DNA of 64,000 nt from assembly GCA_026005175.1 (NCBI GenBank), contig BPKO01000001.1:1-64000 (forward strand), in the 5' to 3' direction. Positions within the stretch are counted from its first letter, which is position 1. Each line of letters begins with the position of its first letter. The translations under genes and the position numbers were made by a program. Below, one piece after another: positions 53,851 to 61,799 of this stretch. This DNA comes from Candidatus Tectimicrobiota bacterium. GTDB taxonomy: Bacteria; Tectomicrobia; Entotheonellia; Entotheonellales; Entotheonellaceae. Below the pieces are notes generated by a model, which was not told where the DNA came from, ran no database searches, and saw only the letters and a program-made list of their open reading frames with translations.

Positions 53851-54506
53851 AGCCTTCCCCCTTTTGGCAACGCCCGCCCCCGCTCCCACGCTTCCACGAC
53901 GATGCGCGTGCCGTCGATGCGCGCCAGCTCCGGCACCGGCGGCCAGGGCGGCCGGTGCTCCGGTGGCCGCGCGATGTAGCCGGCAATGCGCAGCTGGATG
54001 GGGGCCAGGTGCAGGGCAGCGATCACGGCGTCCTCGCGGTCCGGAATGCCGGCGTAAGCCGAGCCCCGGAGCGCCCCCCAGACGATGATGTGGTGGCCGG
54101 CCATCACTTCCGCGCCGGGATTGACGTCGCCCAGGATCACCAGGTGCCCGGCGGTGGCGATTTTCTCCCCGGAGCGCACGGTGCGGCGCTCTAGGTGCAG
54201 GCTGGCCGCCACCGGCGGCGGCGCCACCGGCGCTTCCACGCGGCGCTCCGCCGACGCGCTCGCCGGCACCACCCCGCCCAGGAGCACGCCGTAGCGCTCG
54301 AGCACCACGGCAAGCTGCTCGAGCTCCGCCGTTGCCACCCCCCGCTCGCCCACTTCCACCAGCACCCGGGCGCCTTGGAAAAAGTCGCGCGCCTTTTGCA
54401 AGTGCTCTTCGAGTTCCACCAGCAGCTGCGGCAGCGGCACCTCCCAGGCCAGGCGCATGCGCAGCCCCTGGGCGCTGCCGGCAAACTTCACCCGCGACGA
54501 GGGCAT
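53835..54506 (-). CDS. minC: Septum site-determining protein MinC
   Basis: 223 residues from ATG 54506, after GAAGGAAG. The N-terminal domain carries the FtsZ-binding fold ([15 protein letters not shown]). The C-terminal beta helix contains the conserved [41 protein letters not shown] and [16 protein letters not shown]. Inhibits FtsZ assembly at the poles together with MinD. Eleven nt after dnaA, which is an unusual operon partner. Confidence 0.93.
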   Translation of the reverse strand: MPSSRVKFAGSAQGLRMRLAWEVPLPQLLVELEEHLQKARDFFQGARVLVEVGERGVATAELEQLAVVLERYGVLLGGVVPASASAERRVEAPVAPPPVAASLHLERRTVRSGEKIATAGHLVILGDVNPGAEVMAGHHIIVWGALRGSAYAGIPDREDAVIAALHLAPIQLRIAGYIARPPEHRPPWPPVPELARIDGTRIVVEAWERGRALPKGGRLWLDA

Positions 54507-54517
54507 GCCTCTTCCTT

Positions 54518-55879
54518 CTAGCTCTGCAAGGCGCGCATCAGCTGCTCGATTTCCTCTTTGAATTCCCAGTTCTCCTCGAGCAGGCTCTTGATTTTGTTGC
54601 AAGCGTGCAGCACCGAGGTGTGATCGCGGTCGCCAAAGTTCTTGCCGATCTGCGGCAAGGAGGCGTTGGTGAGCACGCGCGCCAGGTACATGGCCACGTG
54701 GCGGGCATGGGCGATTTCTTTGTTGCGCTTTTTCGAGCGCAGCAGCGCGCTTTTGATTTTGTAGTGATCCGCCACCACGCGCTCGATGTCGGCAATGGTG
54801 ACGGTGCGCTCTGGGGCCTCGGTGAGGTTGCCGAGCAGGCTCTGCGCCAGGCTTACCGAGAGCTCCTGCCCGGTCATGGCGGTATAGGCTTCGAGCACGT
54901 TGAGGGCGCCTTCGAGCTTGCGCACGTCGCCGCGCGTGCGCCGGGCAATGAACCAGGCCACCTCGTCGGGCAGGCGCATCTGCATGTACTCGGCTTTTTT
55001 CTTCAAAATGGCGATTTTCGTCTCCAGGTCGGGCGGCTGCAGGTCGGCAATCAGCCCCCACTCAAAGCGCGAGCGCAGGCGCTTTTCCAGCCCCACCATG
55101 TCCTTGGGCAGCTTGTCGCTGGTGATGACGATCTGCTTGTTGGCGTTGTAAAGGACGTTGAAAGTGTGGAAGAACTCCTCCTGGGTGCGCTCCTTGCCGA
55201 TGAGGAACTGGATGTCGTCGACGAGCACTAGGTCGTTCTTGCGGTAGCGGGCGCGAAACTCGTCCATCTTGTCGTGGCTGAGGGCCACCACCAGGTCGTT
55301 GAGGAACTTTTCCGACGAGACGTAGCAGGCCACCAGGTGCGGGTGCGCCTGCTGCACGTAGTGGCCGATGGCGTGCAGCAGGTGCGTCTTGCCCAGCCCC
55401 ACGTCGCCGTAAATGAACAGCGGATTGTACGTGCGCGCCGGGTGGCGGGCCACCGCCAGGCAGGCGGCGTGGGCAAACTGGTTGCTCGCCCCCACCACGA
55501 AAGTGTCAAAGGTAAAGCGCGGGTTGAAGACCGCGCCGCCCAGCGGCGCCGAGCGCGTCAGCGGGCTTGGCCCCGCCTCGCGATGGCGCGGCGCTTCGGG
55601 CGCCTCGTGCACCACCAGCGCCACCTGGTACGCCGTGCCGGTCAGCTGCCGCAGCGTCTCTTCGATCAGCGCCGCGTAGCGCTCCAGCACCCCGTCGCGG
55701 ATAAAGGCGTTGGGCGCCGCCAGCCGTAGCGTCGTCCCCACGCTGGGCAAAGGCTGCAGCGGCTCCAGCCAGGTGGTGAACTTGGTGGCATCGACGCACT
55801 CGCGCAGGCGCTGGCACGCCTGCTGCCAGAGATACGCCACCTCGGGCTCGGATTCCCTCCGCCGCGCTGCGGTTGCCAT
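54518..55879 (-). CDS. dnaA: Chromosomal replication initiator DnaA (full length)
   Basis: 453 residues from ATG 55879. Domain I (~residues 14-90: [20 protein letters not shown]), short domain II, AAA+ domain III starting [17 protein letters not shown], Walker [20 protein letters not shown] at 157-175, Walker [50 protein letters not shown], and domain IV with [15 protein letters not shown]. All active residues are typical. It heads a dnaA-minC-minD-minE operon, about 32 kb from the probable oriC, where a second, shorter DnaA lies. Confidence 0.96.
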   Translation of the reverse strand: MATAARRRESEPEVAYLWQQACQRLRECVDATKFTTWLEPLQPLPSVGTTLRLAAPNAFIRDGVLERYAALIEETLRQLTGTAYQVALVVHEAPEAPRHREAGPSPLTRSAPLGGAVFNPRFTFDTFVVGASNQFAHAACLAVARHPARTYNPLFIYGDVGLGKTHLLHAIGHYVQQAHPHLVACYVSSEKFLNDLVVALSHDKMDEFRARYRKNDLVLVDDIQFLIGKERTQEEFFHTFNVLYNANKQIVITSDKLPKDMVGLEKRLRSRFEWGLIADLQPPDLETKIAILKKKAEYMQMRLPDEVAWFIARRTRGDVRKLEGALNVLEAYTAMTGQELSVSLAQSLLGNLTEAPERTVTIADIERVVADHYKIKSALLRSKKRNKEIAHARHVAMYLARVLTNASLPQIGKNFGDRDHTSVLHACNKIKSLLEENWEFKEEIEQLMRALQS

Positions 55880-55910
55880 GCTGCCCCCTCCCGCATCCCA
55901 CGCCCCGCCA

Positions 55911-55939
55911 TATATAGCCGGTTGCCGGGCAAATGTCAA
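55911..55939 (-). promoter_or_regulatory. Promoter of dnaA-minCDE
   Basis: Minus strand TTGACA (55934-55939), 17-bp spacer, TATATA (55911-55916). Near-consensus, about 30 bp before the dnaA ATG after allowing for the start site. No TTWTNCACA box is seen in this short leader. Confidence 0.75.
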
Positions 55940-56021
55940 TAAAAAATGCGAGGACACCCGGGTGGTGGTTGCTTACCAGCCAGGCGACGTGTCTTCAGTT
56001 CAGAGATAAAAAGCTATCCAG

Positions 56022-56059
56022 GGCGGCAGCAAGGCGCAGGGTGTGGCGTTGCTGCCGCC
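56022..56059. terminator. Inverted repeat between ydbL and dnaA, possible terminator
   Basis: GGCGGCAGCAA (56022-56032) and TTGCTGCCGCC (56049-56059) form an 11-bp perfect stem with a 16-base loop. Read on the minus strand, a T5 run follows 9 bases later (56009-56013). It could end the ydbH-ydbL transcript before the dnaA promoter. The delayed T run makes this uncertain. Confidence 0.45.
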
Positions 56060-56115
56060 AGCAAAGTCGTTTTCTTTCCGCAAGTGCCTTTGCTTGTTGC
56101 CCAGGTATTCCCGCT

Positions 56116-56712
56116 TTACTTGGTATGCCACCGGCCGTCGGCTTCCTGGATCCACCAGCCGGGCTGCGCCTCTTTGCGGTTGACTTCGGCAAAGATGGCG
56201 GCAATGTCCGGCACGCGCGCCTCGGGGAGGTTGTTGGCTTTGGCCAGCTCGAGGTAGAGGCGCTGGCGGTCGGCGTTTTCGGCCGCCACCAGGGCCTGCA
56301 GGCGGGCGCGCTCTTGCAAGGAAAGGCCCTGGAGCTGGCGCACTTCCACCAGGCCGCGGTTGTTTTCGCCCAGCGCGCCGCGCTGGAAGAAGGGCACCAG
56401 CTGCGGGTAGCGCTGCTTGCGGCTTTCGACCAGGCGGCGGATGGCCGGGGAGGTAAGGGTAATGTCGATGGCTTGCGCCTGGGCGGCCGGGGGCCCCAGC
56501 GCCAGGCGGAAGGGCCAGGGGCGGCGGCTCTGCGGGCGAGGCGGGGTGGGGGTTTCGGCCGGCGGCGGCGTGCCGTGGCGCACCTCGCTTTCGATTTTTT
56601 CCGCCGCGTCGCGGATCTGCGCCGCCGGAAAGTAAACGTTGATGGTGACGCGGGCGCAGGTGATTGCGCCCAGCACGCCGAGTCCCACCACCAGCCACAG
56701 CGCCGCTCGCAT
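56116..56712 (-). CDS. YdbL-like DUF1318 protein, probably exported
   Basis: 198 residues. N-terminal hydrophobic segment MRAALWLVVGLGVLGAITC, then VTINVYFPAAQIRDAAEKI, typical of DUF1318/YdbL lipoproteins. A Pro-rich linker is followed by a C-terminal DUF1318 part: QRYPQLVPFFQRGALGENN, LVAAENADRQRLYLELAKAN and AEVNRKEAQPGWWIQE. Cys19 could be lipidated, although the preceding residue Thr is not ideal for a lipobox. In E. coli YdbL works with YdbH and YnbE in lipid transport to the outer membrane. Lies 10 nt after ydbH; no separate ynbE is seen. Confidence 0.82.
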   Translation of the reverse strand: MRAALWLVVGLGVLGAITCARVTINVYFPAAQIRDAAEKIESEVRHGTPPPAETPTPPRPQSRRPWPFRLALGPPAAQAQAIDITLTSPAIRRLVESRKQRYPQLVPFFQRGALGENNRGLVEVRQLQGLSLQERARLQALVAAENADRQRLYLELAKANNLPEARVPDIAAIFAEVNRKEAQPGWWIQEADGRWHTK

Positions 56713-56722
56713 CGCTTCCTCC

Positions 56723-59700
56723 TTACTTGACGCGCACCTCGGAGCCTGCGCCGAGAACGGCGCGCAGGCGTTGCACCACGTCCCGGAAGGGAAGGCCGTT
56801 TTTGGGCACCCGGTTGACGATGCTCACCCCCCCGCCCAGGCCCGGCGCCTGCATGAAGTACTCGGTGCCATCGCGCGCCACGTACTTGCCGCGCAGGCGC
56901 AGCACGTCGTTGCGCAGGGTGACCTCAGCGCCAAAGCGCCGGTACGGCAGGCGGTAGGTATCGCCCAGCAGGCCGCCTGCTACCGTAGCCGAGCCGGTGG
57001 CAAAAAGCAAGTTGTTAAGCGCGCGCACGGTGATGGCGCGGGGTTCGCCGCCCTCCTCGGCGACGGCAAAGTCAAGGTGAAAGGCAGCCACTTCCCCGCC
57101 CACCAGGGTGAGGTCGGTGATCTTCAGGTGCAGGGTGCCGCTGATGTCGCCGATGGGGAAAAGGCGCGTCAGCTGCAGCAGGCTAAGGGGCTGCTCGCTC
57201 TCGAGCGTGCAGCGCAGCACCGGCAGGGAACTAAAGAGCTGCTCGCCGCTTAGCTGCGTGAGGCGCAGCCGCCCGCCGGCAAGGGCCAGGGTGAGGAAGC
57301 CCTCGCTGCGCAGCTGATCGCCTATCAGCTCCAGGCGGGAAAACTCGCCGCTGACCAGTCCCTCCAGGGGCAAGGGGGTGTCGAGTCGCCGCAGGTTGAG
57401 GTCGTACAGGCGAGCGCCCAGGGTGAGGCGGCGCTGCGGCCGCAGCAGCGCCTGCGCCGTCACCTCCTGCAGCACCACCTGCCCTCCCAGCAGCTGCAGG
57501 CGCACCTCGTCCTGCAAGGCAAGGCTGTCGCCATGCGCCCTGAGCGTGGTGCGCAGGCCTTCGAGCACCAGGCGACCCAGGCGCACCTGCCTGAGGTGCA
57601 GGTGCCCGGCGGGGGCCGCCGCCAGGGCAGCGCGGTCGAGGGGGGGCGGCAGCGGGTAGGTCAGGCGCAGGGGCAGCAGGAGCGACACCTCGTGCAGGGC
57701 CAGGCTTGGCCCCTCTAGCGAGACGCCGTCCAGGTCGAGGTGGCCTTGCAGCGCCAGCTGCGGCGGCGTGCCTGCCAGCTCGGCCTCGGCGTTGAGCGTG
57801 CCGCTGACCGCCAGGCGCGCCAGGGTGGGAAAGAGCACCGGGTCGTGCAGCGCAGTGCGCCATGCCGGGCCGAGGGCGAACTGGCGCAGGTTGAGGCGCA
57901 GCGCCAGGCGGGGGCGCCGCAGCGCCTGCTGCACCGTGCCCTGCAGGGTCACCGTGCCCAGGTGGCGCAGCTGGCCGGCGAGGTAAAGCTCGAGGGCGTC
58001 GCCCTGGGGGTCGTAGAGTCCAGAAAACGTCAGCACCGAGGCGATGGCGTTGGCTTCCAGGGCGGGAAACCAGGGGCCCAGCAGCAGGGAAAAAGGCGCC
58101 AGGGTGAGGGTCCCTTGCAGGGCGTGGCGCTGGGGGTCCAGGGAGAGGCTGGCCTGCAGGGTGACGTCGAGGTGCTCGGCGGCGTGGGTGCCCTGCGGCG
58201 AGGCAAAGCCCCCTTCTTGCCAGTGCCAGGAAAGGGCCAGCGGGGTGGCGGCCGGCGGCCAGCGCAGGCGCGGCGCCTCGAGCACCACGCGGCTGCGCCC
58301 CTGCACTTGCCAGGCGCGGTAAGCCGGCGGCAGCAGGGGGGCGAGGTGCGGCCACAGGGCGGGCAGCGCGCCCTGCCACTGCAGGCGCACCTGGTGGGCG
58401 CTGGCCGGGGGCCAGTCGAGGGTGGCGCGGCCTTCCAGGGTGCCAAGCGCGGGCAGGGCAAGGGAAAAGGCGTGCAGGGCCAGGCGCTTGGGGGCCAGGG
58501 TGGCGCTGGCGCGCAGGGTGAGGCCGGCAAAGCGCTGCACCGCCTCGCCGCGGCGCCACTGCCAGGCGCCCAGCGCCAGGCGCCCCTGCGGTATTTCGAG
58601 CGCGGCCGGAGTGCCGCGCAGGGGCAAGGTGGCCTCGAGGGTGCTGAGCTGCACCGCGCCGCCGGGCACGGCCAGGCGCAGGCCCTCGGCCTTAAGCCGC
58701 GCTTCCCCTTCTCCGGCAAGGCCACGCGCGCTAAAGCGCAGCGCCAGGGGCAGCTGCAAGGAGAAGGCCTCACCGGCCAGCCTGCCCTGGCCGGCGGCGG
58801 GCTGGCCGCGCAGCTGCACTTCACCGCGGGCTTGCCAGTCGCCGCCGCGGTAGGCCAGCTGCAGCGGCAGCTTAAGGGTGAGGGGCTGCAGCAGTAAGTC
58901 GGCGTAGGCGGCCTGGGCGGCTTCCAGCGCCAGCTCGCCCTGCGCGTCGCCTTGGCCCTGCGCCAGCTCGGCGCGGAAAGCGAGCTGCGCCGTGGCCTTC
59001 CCCTCCTGCAGGCGCAGCGCGGGCCACCCGGGGGCCAGGGAAGACAGGGTGGCGGTGAGCTCGCCGCGCAGCTCAGGGCCTTCCCAGGTCAGCTCGAGCC
59101 TGCCGGCGGCTTCGCCTTGCAGCGCTGGCACAGCGTGGGGCAGCGCTGCCAGGGACAAGGCGGCAAAGTGCAGCGCCAGGGTGCCGGCGGGCTGGGGCGC
59201 GGCCAGCGCCACCTGTCCCGTAAAGCGCAGCGCCGCCCCCTGCCACTTCCCCTCCCCGGCCAGGCGCAGGCGGCCTTGCGGGTCGGGCGCCGCGGTGAGG
59301 GTAAGCGGCGCCAGGGTGGCGCCGGGCAGGTGCAGGGTGGCCTGGTGTAGCTCCAGGCGCCTTATCGGCAACGCCGTCGGGGCGGCGGCGGGCGGCGCCG
59401 CCGCGGCAGGAGAAGAGGCGGCGGCCTGGCGCGCCAGGGCCAGCTCTGGCTCGCGCAGCACCAGGCGGTGCACTTCCCCGCGCAGCAGCCCCAGCAGGCC
59501 GTAGCGCGCTTCCACGCGCGGGCAGGCAAGCCGCAGCTGCCAGCCAGAAAAGGCCTGCACGAGGCGCACGTCGCTAAGCACCACCGTGTTCCAGGAAGCA
59601 AACGACACCGTGCCGATGCGGACTTCCTGGCCGCTCAGGCGCTTGAGCAGCGCCTCGCTGAGCTGGGCCAGGCGGCCGCTTTGAACCAGCCACACCAGGG

Positions 59701-59764
59701 CGGCCAGGGTGGCCAGCAGCAGGATGAGGACGGAGAGGGCCACTCCCTTCCAGAACCGGCTCAT
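56723..59764 (-). CDS. YdbH-like AsmA-family intermembrane lipid-bridge protein
   Basis: 1013 residues. One N-terminal transmembrane helix (GVALSVLILLLATLAALVW), then a very long Leu- and Ala-rich beta repeat region, as in AsmA-like bridge proteins. The C-terminal ~250 residues carry the YdbH block (GLVSGEFSRLELIGDQLRSE, TRLFPIGDISGTLHLKITDL, LGGGVSIVNRVPKNGLPF). In E. coli YdbH is one of three partly redundant phospholipid transporters between membranes. The start overlaps the preceding stop as ATGA. Frame intact despite high GC. Confidence 0.82.
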   Translation of the reverse strand: MSRFWKGVALSVLILLLATLAALVWLVQSGRLAQLSEALLKRLSGQEVRIGTVSFASWNTVVLSDVRLVQAFSGWQLRLACPRVEARYGLLGLLRGEVHRLVLREPELALARQAAASSPAAAAPPAAAPTALPIRRLELHQATLHLPGATLAPLTLTAAPDPQGRLRLAGEGKWQGAALRFTGQVALAAPQPAGTLALHFAALSLAALPHAVPALQGEAAGRLELTWEGPELRGELTATLSSLAPGWPALRLQEGKATAQLAFRAELAQGQGDAQGELALEAAQAAYADLLLQPLTLKLPLQLAYRGGDWQARGEVQLRGQPAAGQGRLAGEAFSLQLPLALRFSARGLAGEGEARLKAEGLRLAVPGGAVQLSTLEATLPLRGTPAALEIPQGRLALGAWQWRRGEAVQRFAGLTLRASATLAPKRLALHAFSLALPALGTLEGRATLDWPPASAHQVRLQWQGALPALWPHLAPLLPPAYRAWQVQGRSRVVLEAPRLRWPPAATPLALSWHWQEGGFASPQGTHAAEHLDVTLQASLSLDPQRHALQGTLTLAPFSLLLGPWFPALEANAIASVLTFSGLYDPQGDALELYLAGQLRHLGTVTLQGTVQQALRRPRLALRLNLRQFALGPAWRTALHDPVLFPTLARLAVSGTLNAEAELAGTPPQLALQGHLDLDGVSLEGPSLALHEVSLLLPLRLTYPLPPPLDRAALAAAPAGHLHLRQVRLGRLVLEGLRTTLRAHGDSLALQDEVRLQLLGGQVVLQEVTAQALLRPQRRLTLGARLYDLNLRRLDTPLPLEGLVSGEFSRLELIGDQLRSEGFLTLALAGGRLRLTQLSGEQLFSSLPVLRCTLESEQPLSLLQLTRLFPIGDISGTLHLKITDLTLVGGEVAAFHLDFAVAEEGGEPRAITVRALNNLLFATGSATVAGGLLGDTYRLPYRRFGAEVTLRNDVLRLRGKYVARDGTEYFMQAPGLGGGVSIVNRVPKNGLPFRDVVQRLRAVLGAGSEVRVK

Positions 59765-61464
59765 GGCTCTCCTACCCGCAGGCAGCGCAGGCGGTTGAGG
59801 GCAGCGGCCACTTCAAAAGGCCGCGCCCAGGCGCGGTCGCCCAGGGGCTGCGCCTGCAGCGCCTCCAGGCCGCGCGCTTGCACCAGGGCCTCCAGGCGCT
59901 GCACCAGCTCGCCCACCGTGAGGCGGTCGTCGGCCAGGTGGTGGTAGGCGTAGCGCAAGCAGTCGGCAATGTAGCGCGTCTGGCTCGGGTGCACCAGCTG
60001 CTCCACCTGCGACACGTCGATTTCTTCCTCGCCGTACTGGATGGCGCGCAGGCCGCGGCCGCGCGCCTGCTCGCGCCGGCCGCGCTGCGGCGACAGGCTA
60101 TCGCGCAACACCGGCCGCCGCTGCAGCGGCGGCCAGGGGGAAGCGGCTTCGGCGCGGCGGCGGGCCTCGCTGGGCCAGGCCGCGGCAATGGCGCGGGCGC
60201 GGGCGGTGACGTCGTGGGGGGAGAACTCCAGCAGGTGGAGGACGGTATCGGCCACCTCCAGGTAGTCGCCCACGCCGCCCATCACCAGCACCGTCGAGAC
60301 GCCAAGCTGGGCAGAGAGCTGGCGCACGCGGTCGATAAAGGGGGTAATGGGCTCCTGCTCGCGGGCCACCAGCTCCTGCATGCGCCGGTCGCGCACCATG
60401 AAGTTGGTGGCGCTGGTGTCTTCGTCGATGAGCAGCACGCGCGCGCCCACTTCCAGGGCCTCGATGATGTTGGCCGCCTGCGACGTCGAGCCCGAGGCGT
60501 CGTCGCTCGAAAAGCGCGCGGTCGAGCGGCCAAAAGGCAGCTGGCGGATAAAGGGCGTCAGGGTGACTTTTTCCACCCGCCGGCCGTCCTCGGCGCGGAT
60601 GGCCACGGCGCGCGCGTCGCTGACCACCCGCTCGCGGCCGTCGCCGGGAATGTGATTGTAAATGCCGCGCATGAGGGCTTGCAGGAGCGTCGACTTGCCG
60701 TGGTAGCCGCCGCCCACAATAAGCGTCACCCCCTGGGGGATGCCGGTGCCGCGCACGCGCCCGGCGTGGGGCAGCTCGACTTCGACGGCCAGGCTGGGGG
60801 GCGACTGCCAGTAGACCAGGGGCGGGGTGGCCAGCGGCCGGTCGTCGTTGCCGGCGCGGCGCGGCAGCAGGGCGCCGTCGCCCACAAAAGCCACCAGCCC
60901 CAGCGCGGGCAGGCGCTGGCGCAGCACCTCCTGGTCCTCCACCGTGTCGAGGTGGCGCTGCACCGCCTCGGCCGACAGGGCGCGGGCGCGCAGGCTGGCC
61001 TCGGCCACCGCCGGCAGCTCCTCGCCCAGCAAGGTGGCGGCCGCCTGCCCCAGAATGGTGCGGCCGCGCGCCGGCAGCTGCACCTGCAGGCGCGCTTCCA
61101 CAAAATCGGCGGTGAGGGCCACGCTGGTGCGCGGCAGCACCTCCTGGCCGGGGGTATCGATGTGGAGGGCGGCGCACAGGGAGCGGCCCTGCTGCAGGCG
61201 CTGGCGCCGCGCGGCCTCAAAGGCGCGGGTAAGGAAATCGGCCAGAGCCACGCGGCGGATGGGGGTGGCAAGCCACGAGGGCGCAAAGGCGGCGGCGGCC
61301 AGGGGCAAGCGCAGGCGCAGGCGCGAGGGCGGGGCAAAGGGGTCGGGCTGCACGTGGTCGACAAAGAGGGTCCAGTCGCCCAGCCGGTAAGGGCCGCGCA
61401 GCTCCCGGTAGGCGCCGTAGCCGCGGCCGTCGAGCCGCTGCAGGGTGGCAAGCAAGCGCTGCAT
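59761..61464 (-). CDS. ABC-class ATPase of unknown function (PF09818-like)
   Basis: 567 residues from ATG 61464; the longer open frame to 61560 lies over the likely promoter. Contains QRLDGRGYGAYRELRG at the start, Walker A LIVGGGYHGKSTLLQALMRG near residue 250, the ABC-type signature region DASGSTSQAANIIEAL, Walker B ARVLLIDEDTSATNFMVRDR, and VMGGVGDYLEVADTVL. These blocks match the predicted ABC-class ATPase family found across bacteria and fungi, with no known role. No membrane segment, so not a transporter by itself. Coupled to ydbH by an ATGA overlap. Confidence 0.85.
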   Translation of the reverse strand: MQRLLATLQRLDGRGYGAYRELRGPYRLGDWTLFVDHVQPDPFAPPSRLRLRLPLAAAAFAPSWLATPIRRVALADFLTRAFEAARRQRLQQGRSLCAALHIDTPGQEVLPRTSVALTADFVEARLQVQLPARGRTILGQAAATLLGEELPAVAEASLRARALSAEAVQRHLDTVEDQEVLRQRLPALGLVAFVGDGALLPRRAGNDDRPLATPPLVYWQSPPSLAVEVELPHAGRVRGTGIPQGVTLIVGGGYHGKSTLLQALMRGIYNHIPGDGRERVVSDARAVAIRAEDGRRVEKVTLTPFIRQLPFGRSTARFSSDDASGSTSQAANIIEALEVGARVLLIDEDTSATNFMVRDRRMQELVAREQEPITPFIDRVRQLSAQLGVSTVLVMGGVGDYLEVADTVLHLLEFSPHDVTARARAIAAAWPSEARRRAEAASPWPPLQRRPVLRDSLSPQRGRREQARGRGLRAIQYGEEEIDVSQVEQLVHPSQTRYIADCLRYAYHHLADDRLTVGELVQRLEALVQARGLEALQAQPLGDRAWARPFEVAAALNRLRCLRVGEP

Positions 61465-61544
61465 GGCGTGCAGGCAAGCTCCTTGGAGACCTCGGCGCGC
61501 GGGCAAGGCCAGAGCTCTGAGCAAAGCCCTGCGGCGCTTCCGTG

Positions 61545-61573
61545 TGTATAGAAGAGGCACGGGGCGGCGTCAA
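61545..61573 (-). promoter_or_regulatory. Promoter of ABC-class ATPase-ydbH-ydbL unit
   Basis: Minus strand TTGACG (61568-61573), 17-bp spacer, TATACA (61545-61550), about 80 bp upstream of ATG 61464. Confidence 0.65.
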
Positions 61574-61608
61574 GGCATCTGGTGGTGGAAGCGGAGAAAA
61601 ATTTTTGC

Positions 61609-61638
61609 TTGACAGTAAGCCTGCGGAATTTGTATTTT
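61609..61638 (+). promoter_or_regulatory. Promoter of the large lipoprotein gene
   Basis: TTGACA (61609-61614), 18-bp spacer, TATTTT (61633-61638). Gives a long leader before the strong ribosome site AAGGAGG (61787-61793) that precedes ATG 61800. Confidence 0.6.
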
Positions 61639-61799
61639 GCTTGCTTGCGGGAAACAAGGGCGTTTGCGCAAGAGCGGTCGCAAGCTGCCGCCGGCGAGGT
61701 GACAGGTCGAGGCGGTAAGGGGTCGTCTCCCGGAGCCGAGCGGTTGTCGTGAGGGGGAGAGGAGTGCAAGATTCGGAGGGCTTCCGAAGGAGGAAGACG

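Larger units (their letters stand above)
61465..61799. other. Divergent intergenic region with two promoters and a leader
   Basis: Contains the leftward promoter of the ATPase-ydbH-ydbL unit and the rightward promoter of the lipoprotein gene, listed separately. The rightward transcript would have about 155 nt of leader before ATG 61800 with several GC-rich stems (for example GTCTCCCGG region at 61725-61735). No open reading frame with family likeness is present. Confidence 0.6.
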
